From positions 1 to 34,407 of the forward strand of contig JALEGE010000007.1 in the NCBI GenBank assembly GCA_022760335.1: DNA of 34,407 nt, written 5' to 3'. The position numbers and the translations under genes are program-made. Source of the DNA: Hyphomonadaceae bacterium (GTDB taxonomy: Bacteria; Pseudomonadota; Alphaproteobacteria; Caulobacterales; Hyphomonadaceae). The notes under the pieces were generated by a model that saw nothing but the letters and a program-made list of their open reading frames with translations, was not told the DNA's origin and did no database searches. Shown one piece after another: positions 1 to 7,882 of this stretch (positions are counted from its first letter, which is position 1; every line of letters begins with the position of its first letter).

Positions 1-1317
1 CATGGGCTTGAGCTTGTCCTGGTTCTGGCCGCTTTTGCCGCCCTTGTTGGCCCGCAGGCGGGGTGGCGCAGCGGGGCTTTCGCTGGCCTTTGTATCGCCG
101 CCATGATCTCGGTCGCGATTGAGAGCCTGCCCATGGCGGCGGGGTTGATCGGTGTGGCTGGCCTGATCTGGATCGTGCGGGCCGAAGCGGCGCGCGACCT
201 GTTGACGGGCCTTGGCGCGGGGACTGCTGGCTTTGCCGCGCTGTTCTATCTTGGCGACGCGCCGGGCATTGGCGGTGGCCGGGCGGTGTGTGATGCCTAT
301 GGCAATTTCCATGCGGCGGGCCTGATCCTGGGCGGAGGCGCCCTCACGGGTCTCGCCTATGCCACCCGGCGCCTGCCGCACTGGCGCGCGCGCCTCGCCG
401 CCGGTTTGGGCGCGGGCGTTGCCGTGGCGCTGACGTCAATAGCCATCGCGCCAGGCTGCCTCGGCTTGCCCTATTCAGGTCTTGGCGAAGAGGTGATGCA
501 AAGCTGGCTGGCCTCGGTGACAGAGGCACGCAACATCCTGCGCCTGGCAGAAACCAGCCCTGGCTTCGCGCTGGGCGTGTTCGGCTTTGCCCTGGCAGCT
601 CTGATCGGCGGACTGGCCGTGTTGCGGATGAGTCAGGAGGCGGCACGGGTTCAGTTGGCCGGACTGGTGATGCTCCTGGGCCTTTCGATCCTGGTCATGG
701 CCTGGCAGGTGCGCGCGGTGGTGTTCGCCCATGGCTTTGCCGCGCTTGTCTGCGGCTGTGTGGCCGGTGCGCTGTGGCCGGCCTTGATCTCCCGCGATGG
801 CAGCGCGCGCGTGCGTGCCCTGGCCGCTCTGCTGGTGCTGGCACCCACTAGCTGGCAGACGGCGGGCACACAGCTTTCACCGCGCACTGCGGCCAGGGTG
901 GAGGGCGCCGAGGCGCGCACTGCCTGCCGTTCGCCAGAGGCCATGGCGGCGCTGACAAGCCAACCGCCGGCGCGCGTTTTCGCCCCAATCGATCTTGGCG
1001 CGGCCATTCTTGTCTACACCGAACACAGTGTCTTTGCTGCGCCCTACCATCGCAATCCGGGCGCCATTGCCGGGGCCATCGAAATCTTCGAAGCGCCCCC
1101 TGAGGTTGCGCGTGTGCGCCTCAAGGATCTTGGCGCAGATTATGTCTATGCCTGCCCCGGACTGGGCGAGATGGCGCTCTATGCCCGCCGCGCACCCGAT
1201 GGGCTGGCCGCCGCGCTTGTGGCCGGTACACCCCCGGATTGGCTGGCCCCTGTTGCAGGGGATGCAGACTTGCTGGTCGTTCGCCGCGACACGCTCGCCA
1301 CCCTCGATCAGGAGTGA
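1..1317 (+). CDS. Polytopic membrane protein, 5' end outside window (GT-C-like, function unknown)
   Basis: The reading frame is open from base 1, so the N-terminus lies outside the window. About 438 codons are visible. An internal ATG at 103 exists but the upstream codons are also hydrophobic coding sequence. The visible part has roughly eight or nine hydrophobic segments (up to about base 860), then a soluble C-terminal tail. The tail contains a PYHRN motif (about bases 1042-1056) followed by an alternating strand-helix pattern ending with a conserved-looking DYVYACPG. That layout (many membrane helices, then a small periplasmic domain with an HRN motif) resembles GT-C-type lipid-linked-sugar glycosyltransferase-like proteins that are often poorly annotated in alphaproteobacteria. 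The family assignment is from memory and is weak. It ends 36 bases before amn on the same strand. Coding is certain; function is not. Confidence 0.75.
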   Translation, partial: HGLELVLVLAAFAALVGPQAGWRSGAFAGLCIAAMISVAIESLPMAAGLIGVAGLIWIVRAEAARDLLTGLGAGTAGFAALFYLGDAPGIGGGRAVCDAYGNFHAAGLILGGGALTGLAYATRRLPHWRARLAAGLGAGVAVALTSIAIAPGCLGLPYSGLGEEVMQSWLASVTEARNILRLAETSPGFALGVFGFALAALIGGLAVLRMSQEAARVQLAGLVMLLGLSILVMAWQVRAVVFAHGFAALVCGCVAGALWPALISRDGSARVRALAALLVLAPTSWQTAGTQLSPRTAARVEGAEARTACRSPEAMAALTSQPPARVFAPIDLGAAILVYTEHSVFAAPYHRNPGAIAGAIEIFEAPPEVARVRLKDLGADYVYACPGLGEMALYARRAPDGLAAALVAGTPPDWLAPVAGDADLLVVRRDTLATLDQE

Positions 1318-1353
1318 TCTTGACGGTGGGAGGCGCGCGCGGCACACGGAGCC

Positions 1354-2808
1354 ATGTCACGCAAGACTCAGACACCTACAGACATCATCGACGCGCTTGA
1401 GGCGATCTATGCGCAGGCTGTCGCCAGCCTGAAGACGGCGCTGGTGACCTTCCTGCAGGAGGGGATTCCGCCAGCTCCAGAGCTGCGCGCGGGCGGCGCC
1501 TTTTGTTATCCCGAACTGGTGATCCGATATGATCCGGAAGGGCCACCGCCGCCGATCTCGCGCAGTTTCGGCAAAATGTCCGAGGCCGGAACATATGCGT
1601 CCACCATCACCCGGCCAGAGTTTTTCCGCGAATATCTGATCGAGCAGCTGACACCTCTGTTGCGCGATTATGATATCGAGATCGAAGTACGCCGGTCTGA
1701 CAGCGAGATTCCCTATGCTTATGTCTGGGATGCGGCGGAGGCCGATGGGCTGGATGCGGTCTCGCCAGCCGAACTGGCGCGCTGGTTTCCCGCGCCCAAT
1801 CTGGGTCTGATCGGCGACGAGGTTGCCGATGGCGAGCTTTATGATGTCGGTTCCGCGCGTCCGCTGGCCCTGTTTGATGCTCAGCGCACGGATTTCTCTC
1901 TCAAACGCCTGGAGCATTATACAGGTACTCCGGCAGAGCATTTTCAGCCCTATATTCTGTTCACCAATTATCACCGTTATGTCGATGCCTTCTGCGCATG
2001 GGCCGTGGAACAGATTGTGGGCGATAATGGCTATACGGCGCTGTCGTCTCCGGGCGGTGTGCTGATCGAGCGTGAGACAAAGGATGCGCTGGAGCGTATC
2101 GCCACAGCGCCCTGGCGGCGTTTTCAGATGCCGACCTACCACCTGATGCGCGAGGATGGCCCCGGCATCACGCTGGTGAATATGGGCGTCGGCCCCTCGA
2201 ATGCGAAGACGATCACCGATCATCTCGCCGTGCTGCGTCCGCAATGCTGGATCATGGTGGGTCATTGCGGCGGTTTGCGCCACAGCCAGACGATTGGCGA
2301 CTATGTTCTTGCCCATGCCTATCTGCGCGACGATCACGTGCTCGACAGCGTGTTGCCGCCGGACATTCCCGTCCCGCCGATCGCCGAGGTCCAGGTCGCC
2401 CTGCAGGACGCGGCCGCAGAAATCACGGGCGAGCAGGGCGAAGCGTTGAAAAAGCGCCTGCGCACCGGCACGGTGGTGACCACCGACGACCGCAACTGGG
2501 AGCTACGCTTTTCCGAAACCGCGCGCCGGTTCAACAAGTCCCGCGCCATCGCCATCGACATGGAAAGCGCCACGATTGCGGCCAATGGCTATCGCCTGCG
2601 CGTGCCGTATGGCGTGCTGTTGTGCGTCTCCGACAAGCCTCTGCATGGCGAAATCAAGCTGCCCGGCGCGGCCAATCGTTTCTATGAGCGTGCCATCGGC
2701 GAGCATATCCGTATCGGCATCGCGACACTTCAACAACTCGCGGCCGATGGCGGCACCAAGCTGCACTCGCGAAAACTGCGCGCCTTTGACGAGCCGCCAT
2801 TCCGCTGA
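1354..2808 (+). CDS. amn: AMP nucleosidase
   Basis: The 484-residue protein matches AMP nucleosidase, which hydrolyses AMP to adenine and ribose 5-phosphate (EC 3.2.2.4) in cytoplasmic purine turnover. The length is the family's usual length. An N-terminal regulatory domain (about residues 1-180) precedes a nucleoside-phosphorylase-like catalytic domain. Visible landmarks are NMGVGPSNAKTITDHLAVLRP in the catalytic domain, an IDMESATIA motif near residue 401 (ribose-binding Met-Glu), and SDKPLHGE around residue 426 with the base-contacting Asp. The C-terminal KLHSRKLRAFDEPPFR tail is typical. The ATG start at 1354 follows a GA-rich stretch. The stop codon overlaps the next ATG by one base, so the following membrane protein is probably co-translated. 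Nothing looks degraded. Confidence 0.97.
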   Translation: MSRKTQTPTDIIDALEAIYAQAVASLKTALVTFLQEGIPPAPELRAGGAFCYPELVIRYDPEGPPPPISRSFGKMSEAGTYASTITRPEFFREYLIEQLTPLLRDYDIEIEVRRSDSEIPYAYVWDAAEADGLDAVSPAELARWFPAPNLGLIGDEVADGELYDVGSARPLALFDAQRTDFSLKRLEHYTGTPAEHFQPYILFTNYHRYVDAFCAWAVEQIVGDNGYTALSSPGGVLIERETKDALERIATAPWRRFQMPTYHLMREDGPGITLVNMGVGPSNAKTITDHLAVLRPQCWIMVGHCGGLRHSQTIGDYVLAHAYLRDDHVLDSVLPPDIPVPPIAEVQVALQDAAAEITGEQGEALKKRLRTGTVVTTDDRNWELRFSETARRFNKSRAIAIDMESATIAANGYRLRVPYGVLLCVSDKPLHGEIKLPGAANRFYERAIGEHIRIGIATLQQLAADGGTKLHSRKLRAFDEPPFR

Positions 2809-3545
2809 TGACAGAGCCTTCCGATGTCTCCCCCAATAGTGCGAATGCGGGCGATATTGCCGGTGAGTATCTCGCCTTGCTGCTGGGACATTGGCCGCGC
2901 CTGCTGATCCTCTCGGCGATTGGCTGGGGACTGCTCCTGGTCGCCAACATCCTGCAGGGCGTGTTTCTGGGATATACGCCGACGGATCTGTTGATCTTCT
3001 TCGATCTTGAGCTTTTGCCGATCGCCTTTGTGACTGCGGCGGTTGCCCACGCCACGCTCTGGGGCACACCGGGTGATCCGGTCCGTGCCTGTCTGGATGT
3101 GGCCTCGCGGGCCTTCATCCCGGTGTTGATCGTCACCTGTCTGGTCCGGCTGGCTGCAGTTGTCGGGTTGATCGTGTTGGTCATACCGGGACTTGCAGCC
3201 ATGATCCTGCTGGGGCTTTCGGCCGTGATCATCATGGCTGAACGGCCCATGGTGCTCGAAGCCCTACGGCTCAGCGCTGTACGGGTCTGGAAGAATCTCT
3301 TCGCCGTCCTGATCAGCTATCTTGTTTATATCCTCTCCCTGGCATTCTTCACCTTCGCAGGCGCGTTCATTGCCACCATCCTGGCCGCCATCCTGGCCGC
3401 CATCCTGGCCGCCATCCTGGCCGTCTTCGTGCCCGGTACACTTGCTCAATTCGTAATGGGCAGTGCCATCAGCGCCATGATGAGCGTCTCGCACACCGTG
3501 TTCGCGGTGGCGATCTATCGCGCGCTGGCGCGCGGCGCGGCTTAA
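2808..3545 (+). CDS. YciC-like integral membrane protein with internal (ILAA) repeat
   Basis: This 245-residue protein has five or six predicted membrane segments. The central stretch (VIPGLAAMILLGLSAVIIMAE, then ALRLSAVRVWKN) resembles the YciC/UPF0259 and glycerophosphodiester-phosphodiesterase membrane-domain families, where a Pro-Gly helix is followed by a short amphipathic 'AL..S' helix. The function of these families is not settled. Residues 191-206 are three ILAA units plus ILAV, encoded by a 12-bp tandem repeat at 3377-3424. The start ATG overlaps the amn stop, so translation is likely coupled. The stop codon overlaps the stop of the convergent SDR gene inside TTAA at 3542-3545, leaving no room for a conventional terminator. 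Confidence 0.85.
   Translation: MTEPSDVSPNSANAGDIAGEYLALLLGHWPRLLILSAIGWGLLLVANILQGVFLGYTPTDLLIFFDLELLPIAFVTAAVAHATLWGTPGDPVRACLDVASRAFIPVLIVTCLVRLAAVVGLIVLVIPGLAAMILLGLSAVIIMAERPMVLEALRLSAVRVWKNLFAVLISYLVYILSLAFFTFAGAFIATILAAILAAILAAILAVFVPGTLAQFVMGSAISAMMSVSHTVFAVAIYRALARGAA
3377..3424 (+). repeat. Tandem repeat, 4 copies of a 12-bp unit inside a membrane-protein gene
   Basis: The unit CATCCTGGCCGC occurs four times head to tail (3377, 3389, 3401, 3413); the last copy ends GT instead of GC. Being a multiple of three it keeps frame and encodes ILAA, lengthening one membrane helix by four residues per unit. The copies are otherwise identical, which suggests recent slippage. Confidence 0.9.
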
Positions 3546-4393
3546 TCGGGCGCTTTCAGCCCGAAGCGGCCGGCGAAGATCTTGTCCAGCCAGCGTTTGG
3601 GCAGGCGTGAGGGGATGGAGAAATTGGTCAGCTTGTTGGGCACTGGAGCATAGCGCGCCTTGGGGCTGGGATCGCTGAGCGCGGTCTCGATCACTTTGGC
3701 GATTTCCTCCGGCGGAAGGCCATTGCGCCCGCCCCCCAGCATCACCTCGGCGAATTTCTGGATGGGACCGGCCCAGGCCGTGTTCTGATAAGGCAACTCG
3801 TCTTCGCTGTCGGCCTTGTCCCAGATCGGCGTGGCCACGGCGCCCGGGCCGACCGCGATGGCGTCGATGCCATAGACCATCAGCTCGCGGCGAAGGGAAT
3901 CGGTCAGTGCTTCCAGGGCATGTTTGGTGGCGGCATAGGCGCCCAGGAAGGGCGCGGAGATGACCCCGCCCACCGAGGTGATGTTCACGATCCGCCCGGG
4001 CGCGCCGCTGCGCGTGGTTTCCATGCCGAGAAGGGGAACGAAAGCCTGGGTCGCGGCCATGGCGCCGAAAAGGTTCACGTCAAAATGTGCGCGGATCTCG
4101 TCCATGGGCTGAACGGCCAGCGGACCCATCTGGGCAATGCCGGCATTGTTGACGAGGCCAGCGAGTTTCTGCCCCTCGAGCGCATCAGACACCGTCGCGA
4201 CGGCTTCGCTGATGGAGGCCGGATCGGTGACGTCCAGCATCAGCGCAGCAATGTTGGCATGGTCGCCCTGCAGGGCTTCGGCATCCTCGGCCTTGCGCAC
4301 GCCGGCGAAGACCTGCCAGCCCTGCTCGGCCATATGGCGTGCGGCAGCGCGGCCGATGCCCGTCGAAGCACCTGTGATCACAACGGTTTTCAT
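3542..4393 (-). CDS. Short-chain dehydrogenase/reductase (classical SDR)
   Basis: This 283-residue NAD(P)-dependent oxidoreductase has the glycine-rich cofactor motif TGASTGIG at residues 7-14, NNAG at 82-85, the structural Asn107, and the catalytic set Ser140, Tyr153 and Lys157 (YAATK). Arg at position 33, after strand 2, hints at NADP preference, which is only an inference. The substrate cannot be read from the sequence; the long C-terminus after residue 200 is like that of retinol or steroid dehydrogenase-type SDRs. The start at 4393 is chosen because AGGAGG lies about seven bases upstream; the frame extends to 4423 without a ribosome site. It converges on and overlaps the upstream membrane-protein gene by three bases. 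Confidence 0.93.
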   Translation of the reverse strand: MKTVVITGASTGIGRAAARHMAEQGWQVFAGVRKAEDAEALQGDHANIAALMLDVTDPASISEAVATVSDALEGQKLAGLVNNAGIAQMGPLAVQPMDEIRAHFDVNLFGAMAATQAFVPLLGMETTRSGAPGRIVNITSVGGVISAPFLGAYAATKHALEALTDSLRRELMVYGIDAIAVGPGAVATPIWDKADSEDELPYQNTAWAGPIQKFAEVMLGGGRNGLPPEEIAKVIETALSDPSPKARYAPVPNKLTNFSIPSRLPKRWLDKIFAGRFGLKAPD

Positions 4394-4446
4394 CTCAGCT
4401 CCTCCTGCAATCCTGAACACCATGACTTAGAGCGCGTACGGAAAGT

Positions 4447-4860
4447 TCAATCGGATTTACCGCCTTCGATCACACGGAACGGTCCGCGTTTTGGAGCATC
4501 GGTGAGATCTGGTGCCGGTGCTTCCTCTGGGGGCGTATCCTCGATCTCGGATTCTGGCGCGCGTTCAGGCGAAGGACGCCGAGACTGGAAGCTGCTGCGC
4601 TTTAAGCCCTTGCCGCGCGCCTTCTTGTCGATTTCCTTCAGTTTTACCTGTTGCAGCGCGGAGAGCGGTTCGTCGCGGCTGCCCTTTTCCGAATCATTGA
4701 AGGCCGAGCCATAAGTCTGGATGCGCGCTTCAACTTCTTCCAGGAATTCGCGCTCCCAGTCCGACAGCGGTGGGCCCAGGCCCTGCTCGGCAAGTGCCTG
4801 AGCCTTGCGCAACTTACGCAAAGCTTTCCGCTTCTTTCGCTCGTCTATATCGCGCGGCAT
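4447..4860 (-). CDS. Small charged conserved-type hypothetical protein
   Basis: This 137-residue, strongly charged, soluble protein has no membrane segment. The N-terminal half is Lys/Arg/Glu-rich and helical (IDERKKRKALRKLRKAQ), with a coiled-coil-like stretch to about residue 60. The C-terminal third is Pro/Glu-rich and looks disordered, ending in FRVIEGGKSD. I do not recognise a domain with a known function. Codon use and composition match the neighbours, so I treat it as real. No clear Shine-Dalgarno sequence precedes the ATG at 4860. It lies 53 bases upstream of the SDR start on the same strand and may share its transcript. Confidence 0.7.
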   Translation of the reverse strand: MPRDIDERKKRKALRKLRKAQALAEQGLGPPLSDWEREFLEEVEARIQTYGSAFNDSEKGSRDEPLSALQQVKLKEIDKKARGKGLKRSSFQSRRPSPERAPESEIEDTPPEEAPAPDLTDAPKRGPFRVIEGGKSD

Positions 4861-4985
4861 GGCCTAGAGATAGGCGGATGCGGGGGGAATAGGAAGGGTG
4901 AAGCCTTATGGTGAGCGGAGACGAACCATGAAGCGGGAGATTTCAGCGCTGTCTTGGGCTGTTCAGACTCCTGGAGCAACACAAA

Positions 4986-5092
4986 GATCCGCCAATCCCC
5001 GCGCAGGCGGGGATCCATGGACGAAAGAAGCTGCCAGGCGCTCCCGGTTGAGAGAATGGTCCATGGACACCTGCCTTCGCAGGTGACTGCGG
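4986..5092 (+). repeat. Dispersed palindromic repeat, copy A
   Basis: This roughly 105-bp element has a hairpin at each end: ATCCCCGC-GCAG-GCGGGGAT at 4995-5014 and CACCTGC-CTTC-GCAGGTG at 5068-5085. Each hairpin is flanked on the inner side by CCATGGAC or its complement, and the core reads CCAGGCGC.CCCGGTTGA. Copy B at 9256-9360 is the same element in the opposite orientation, about 80% identical by eye. Compensatory changes preserve the stems: CACCTGC/GCAGGTG here against ATACCTGC/GCAGGTAT there. It behaves like an intergenic REP/MITE-type element. Confidence 0.85.
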
Positions 5093-5130
5093 ACAAATGG
5101 CGAAATGTTTCGATCTAGCGCCCGCCTCCA

Positions 5131-5151
5131 TCCCTCAACTTCGCTGGGGAT
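5131..5151 (+). repeat. Short dispersed repeat, copy 1
   Basis: TCCCTCAACTTCGCTGGGGA and one further base match the reverse complement of 14915-14935 at about 20 of 21 positions. Both copies are intergenic. The similarity seems to extend loosely beyond the 21-base core. Confidence 0.6.
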
Positions 5152-5169
5152 AAGGGGCTCTGGCGTATG

Positions 5170-5430
5170 CTAGATCTCGCCCAGCGCGGCGAGATAGGTG
5201 TCGAGGACCATTTCCTGCTCTTCGCGCTCGGCCCGGTCGATCTTGCGGATCTTGATCACCTGGCGCAGCGCCTTGGTGTCAAAGCCAAAGGCCTTGGCCT
5301 CGGCATAGACTTCCTTGATCTGCTCGGCGATCTCTTTCTTTTCCTCTTCCAGACGCTCGACCCGGTCGATGGTCTGGCGGAGCTTTTCCTTGGTCGCTTC
5401 GGTCAGGTGGCTGGAGCTCACATCGTCCAT
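5170..5430 (-). CDS. gapR: GapR-family nucleoid-associated protein (DUF2312)
   Basis: This 86-residue protein is almost entirely helical and matches the DUF2312/UPF0335 family, of which Caulobacter GapR is the studied member. GapR binds AT-rich, overtwisted DNA ahead of replication and transcription machinery, helps topoisomerases and forms dimers or tetramers clamped round DNA. Recognisable parts are the coiled coil [39 protein letters not shown], the basic segment [10 protein letters not shown], and the terminal YLAALGEI, which closely parallels YLSAIGEI in GapR. The start is supported by AAGGA seven bases upstream. It stands alone on the minus strand between a repeat region and the hydrolase gene. 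The symbol is by homology; function in this organism is inferred. Confidence 0.92.
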   Translation of the reverse strand: MDDVSSSHLTEATKEKLRQTIDRVERLEEEKKEIAEQIKEVYAEAKAFGFDTKALRQVIKIRKIDRAEREEQEMVLDTYLAALGEI

Positions 5431-5467
5431 CGGGCATCCTTCATGTCATCGGTTAAGAGGCAGGGGA

Positions 5468-6415
5468 TTAGCGCGCGCCGGCCAGACGGGCAATGGCTTC
5501 TGCCACTGCCTCGCCGTGGGCATGGTGGGGCATGTGTCCGCTGTCGGTCAGTTTCACCAGTTCCAGATTTTGTGCCTGGTGTTTTAGCCGGCCGACATGC
5601 AGGGTCGGATTGATCACCGTGTCTTCTGCGCCGGAGAACACCACGATCGGCATGGTGAGTTGGTCATAGCGGTCCTGCTGGCTGGCCAGCTCTTCACGCA
5701 GGGCCGTGACATCCTGGGCATTGGCGCGGAAGACATCGGGCCGGAAGAGTAGATTGACGGCGGAGTTTTCCAGATAGCCCTCCGGCACGGGATCGGGCGC
5801 AAAGGTGGAGACCACACCGGCGCGCGCCTGGCCCGGCCCGGCAATCGGGACAAGCTGGGAGAAGGCCAGGCCGCTGACAGGCGAGGCACCCCAGCTATTG
5901 TACCAGGCCTCGCCGCCCCCGCCCCAGTCATGGGACACCGGCGCGAGCAGGACGAGCGCCTTCACGCGCTCGGGATGGTCGAGCGCCAGACGCAGCGCCA
6001 CGGCGCCGCCAAAGGAATGGCCTACGACCACGGCGGGTTCTTCTCCGGCCTCAAGTGCCAGAACACCGGCCATCTGGCGTGCCTGTACGCCGAGCTGAGC
6101 GCCCTTGTCGGGGCGCTCGGAATAGCCATGTCCGGGCCGATCGGCGAGGATCAGGTCGAACCGGTCTTCCAGTCTGGGGGCGAGGCTCCAGTCAAACTCA
6201 TTGGCATTGGCGCTCGCGCCATGGATGAACAACACAGGCGCGCCTTCCGGCGTGCCCATGCGGATGACATGCATGTCGGTGCCATTGACCTCGACCGTCT
6301 TGCCATCCGGTGGGAAGCGCTGTTCCACGCGCGAGGTGTAGATTGCGCTATGGACGCAGGCGCCAAGCGCACTGGCAAGCAGGAACAGGATCACCAGCCC
6401 CATGAAGGGTCTCAC
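5468..6415 (-). CDS. Alpha/beta hydrolase, probably membrane-anchored lipoprotein
   Basis: This 315-residue alpha/beta-hydrolase-fold protein has a complete triad: the nucleophile Ser134 in GHSFGG, Asp265 in SGAED, and His294 in DSGHMPHH. An oxyanion-hole HGASAN lies at about residues 65-70. The N-terminus is a hydrophobic segment ending LGAC with Cys20, a plausible lipobox, so it may be an envelope lipoprotein, although a plain signal anchor is possible. The substrate is unknown; the fold covers esterases, epoxide hydrolases, haloalkane dehalogenases and peptidases. The GTG at 6415 overlaps the stop of the TPR gene in GTGA, implying coupled translation; an in-frame ATG at 6403 is an alternative start. 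Confidence 0.9.
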   Translation of the reverse strand: MRPFMGLVILFLLASALGACVHSAIYTSRVEQRFPPDGKTVEVNGTDMHVIRMGTPEGAPVLFIHGASANANEFDWSLAPRLEDRFDLILADRPGHGYSERPDKGAQLGVQARQMAGVLALEAGEEPAVVVGHSFGGAVALRLALDHPERVKALVLLAPVSHDWGGGGEAWYNSWGASPVSGLAFSQLVPIAGPGQARAGVVSTFAPDPVPEGYLENSAVNLLFRPDVFRANAQDVTALREELASQQDRYDQLTMPIVVFSGAEDTVINPTLHVGRLKHQAQNLELVKLTDSGHMPHHAHGEAVAEAIARLAGAR

Positions 6416-6942
6416 AAGGCCGTACCGTCGACGGCCTGCTGTAGCCGGGCAACGCCCTGCTGGGCCGCCGTCATCCGCGGATAGATCTCCAGCGCCTCGC
6501 GATAGGCCGCCAGCGCCTCGTCCTGGGAGCCGAGGCTTTCCAGCATCATGCCCAGGCTGAACCAGGCGCCGAAATGGCGCGGCTCGCAGCGTAGCGTCTC
6601 GTTCAGGTCGCGCAGGGCCTCGTCATATTGCTCGCGCTCCAGGAACAGGCCGGCGCGGCGGTGCCAGCCCTCGGCATAGTCCGGCTGGATGCGTATGACC
6701 CGGTCAAACAATTCCCGGGCATGTTTCACATCGCCATAGGTCTGGGCCTCAACCCCGCGTTCCATGAGGATATCCACGGTTGGCGAACCGCTTTCCAGCC
6801 AGGACGCCCAGATATCCATGGCGACGCTTTCTGCTTCTTCATCCGTGGGCGCCTGTTCCAGCCGGTCAAACATTTCCTCCGACGGGCCATGCGCGGCTCC
6901 GGCGAGCAAGAGGAATGCGGCGGCGAAAATGGCTTTGAACAT
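6412..6942 (-). CDS. Exported tetratricopeptide-repeat protein
   Basis: This 176-residue protein begins MFKAIFAAAFLLLAGAAHG, a short signal peptide. About residues 60-170 form three TPR-like helix pairs, with typical positions in ARELFDRVIRIQPDYAEGWHRRAGLF, LRDLNETLRCEPRHFGAWFSLG and AAYREALEIYPRM. TPRs mediate protein-protein contacts, here probably in the periplasm. The reading frame extends upstream to 7161, but that extension is antisense to the HAD gene, so the start at 6942 is preferred. It ends four bases into the alpha/beta hydrolase gene, so the two are probably made together. The partner is unknown. Confidence 0.85.
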   Translation of the reverse strand: MFKAIFAAAFLLLAGAAHGPSEEMFDRLEQAPTDEEAESVAMDIWASWLESGSPTVDILMERGVEAQTYGDVKHARELFDRVIRIQPDYAEGWHRRAGLFLEREQYDEALRDLNETLRCEPRHFGAWFSLGMMLESLGSQDEALAAYREALEIYPRMTAAQQGVARLQQAVDGTAL

Positions 6943-6985
6943 GCATGTTACTATGGGGCGCGGCGCGCGCCAGGCAAGCGGCAAT

Positions 6986-7603
6986 TCAGAGGCAGGGCAG
7001 AAGGCCTGCATCTTCCAGCCGTTTGCGCAAGGTGTCGGCATCGCTGAAATGATGCCCGGCCATGCCGGCAGCCTCTGCGGCGTGGATGTTTTCCAGCCGA
7101 TCATCGATGAACAGAACTTCGTCCGGTGCAGGCCGGCCCATGCGCTCAAGCGCGATGTCATAGATGCGCGGATCGGGCTTGATTACGCCATCAGCGCCCG
7201 AAACCACTACATCGCGCAGTTCGCGGATCACCGGAAACGCATCGAAGGTTTCCTCAGCGATTTCATCGGAAAGATTGGAGAGGCCGTACAGCGGATGGCC
7301 GGCGGCTTTCAGCTTCATCACAAGCACGTCCATGCCCGGCACATAGCCGTGGAACATCTCCAGCCACTCAATGCGCCAGGCCGCGATATCCTCGGCATGC
7401 TCGGGATGGATGGCCTGCAGCGCGGCGATATTGTCGGCAAAGCGCACGCCCGCATCATGGCGGCTGTGCCAGTCCAGCGTGCAGATATTGGTGCAGAACC
7501 AGTCGGCCTTTTCCGCATCGCCGAAACGGCGCGTATAGAGCCGGCGCGGATCCCAGTCGATCAGGACATTCCCCAAATCAAAAAGGATGACGCGTGTGGT
7601 CAT
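6986..7603 (-). CDS. HAD-superfamily phosphatase, YihX-like
   Basis: This 205-residue haloacid-dehalogenase-fold hydrolase has all the usual motifs. Motif I is FDLGN with the nucleophile Asp9 and Gly11 in place of the common second Asp. Motif II is Ser109 in GLSN, motif III is Lys142 in GVIKPDP, and motif IV is Asp167-Asp168 in FIDD. The FDLGNV form and the small helical cap are like E. coli YihX, a sugar-phosphate phosphatase, so a sugar phosphate or nucleotide substrate is plausible but unproven. It is cytoplasmic, with no signal. It precedes the TPR gene on the same strand with a 43-base gap, and its own start is 37 bases after the rpmJ stop. Confidence 0.9.
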   Translation of the reverse strand: MTTRVILFDLGNVLIDWDPRRLYTRRFGDAEKADWFCTNICTLDWHSRHDAGVRFADNIAALQAIHPEHAEDIAAWRIEWLEMFHGYVPGMDVLVMKLKAAGHPLYGLSNLSDEIAEETFDAFPVIRELRDVVVSGADGVIKPDPRIYDIALERMGRPAPDEVLFIDDRLENIHAAEAAGMAGHHFSDADTLRKRLEDAGLLPCL

Positions 7604-7640
7604 TCAGGCCTCGTTAACCGCAGCCTGTGTTGAGATTGGC

Positions 7641-7766
7641 TTAGCCTTGCTTCGCCTTGAAACGCGGATCGGTTTTGTTGATCACGTAGACTTTGCCACG
7701 ACGGCGCACGACCTTACAATCACGGTGGCGCGTCTTCAGGGCCTTCAGGGAAGAACGAACTTTCAT
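7641..7766 (-). CDS. rpmJ: 50S ribosomal protein L36, cysteine-poor form
   Basis: This 41-residue basic protein starts [16 protein letters not shown] and ends [11 protein letters not shown]. The framework MKVRSS.K..K.....[12 protein letters not shown]....P..KAKQG is L36, a small protein of the large ribosomal subunit. Of the four zinc ligands in the classical form only one Cys remains (residue 17, in RDCKVV). The others are His, Asn and Phe, so this is the zinc-independent form common in alphaproteobacteria. It is divergent from the lytic transglycosylase gene, with 116 bases between the starts. The upstream region carries a TTGACG box at 7822-7827 on the minus strand. Confidence 0.95.
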   Translation of the reverse strand: MKVRSSLKALKTRHRDCKVVRRRGKVYVINKTDPRFKAKQG

Positions 7767-7815
7767 CGGTCTGTCTCGGTCGTAAAGTGTGGTCGCGGAA
7801 GCGCGAAAGGTGAGC

Positions 7816-7844
7816 GGATAACGTCAAGCGAGGGCCTGAGTCAA
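7816..7844 (-). promoter_or_regulatory. Possible promoter elements upstream of rpmJ
   Basis: On the minus strand there are two -35-like boxes, TTGACT (7844-7839) and TTGACG (7827-7822). The second matches the alphaproteobacterial housekeeping -35. No -10 element is convincing. A GANTC site (GAGTC, 7838-7842) overlaps the first box. These are suggestive matches only. Confidence 0.25.
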
Positions 7845-7882
7845 CCAGGATCCTGCGCTTTCAGCCGGAAAGGATGACTGGA

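Larger units (their letters stand above)
4861..5169. other. Gene-free region carrying repeats
   Basis: This 309-base gap has no supported gene. It holds the palindromic dispersed repeat at 4986-5092 and a short second repeat at 5131-5151. A GANTC methylation-type site lies at 4966-4970. Short frames here encode low-quality peptides made of the palindromes and were not accepted as genes. Confidence 0.8.

Noticed and set aside
1357..2337. 326-residue minus-strand frame within amn
   Set aside because: It is antisense to a certain gene in GC-rich DNA, with no domain, signal or ribosome site; a shadow frame.
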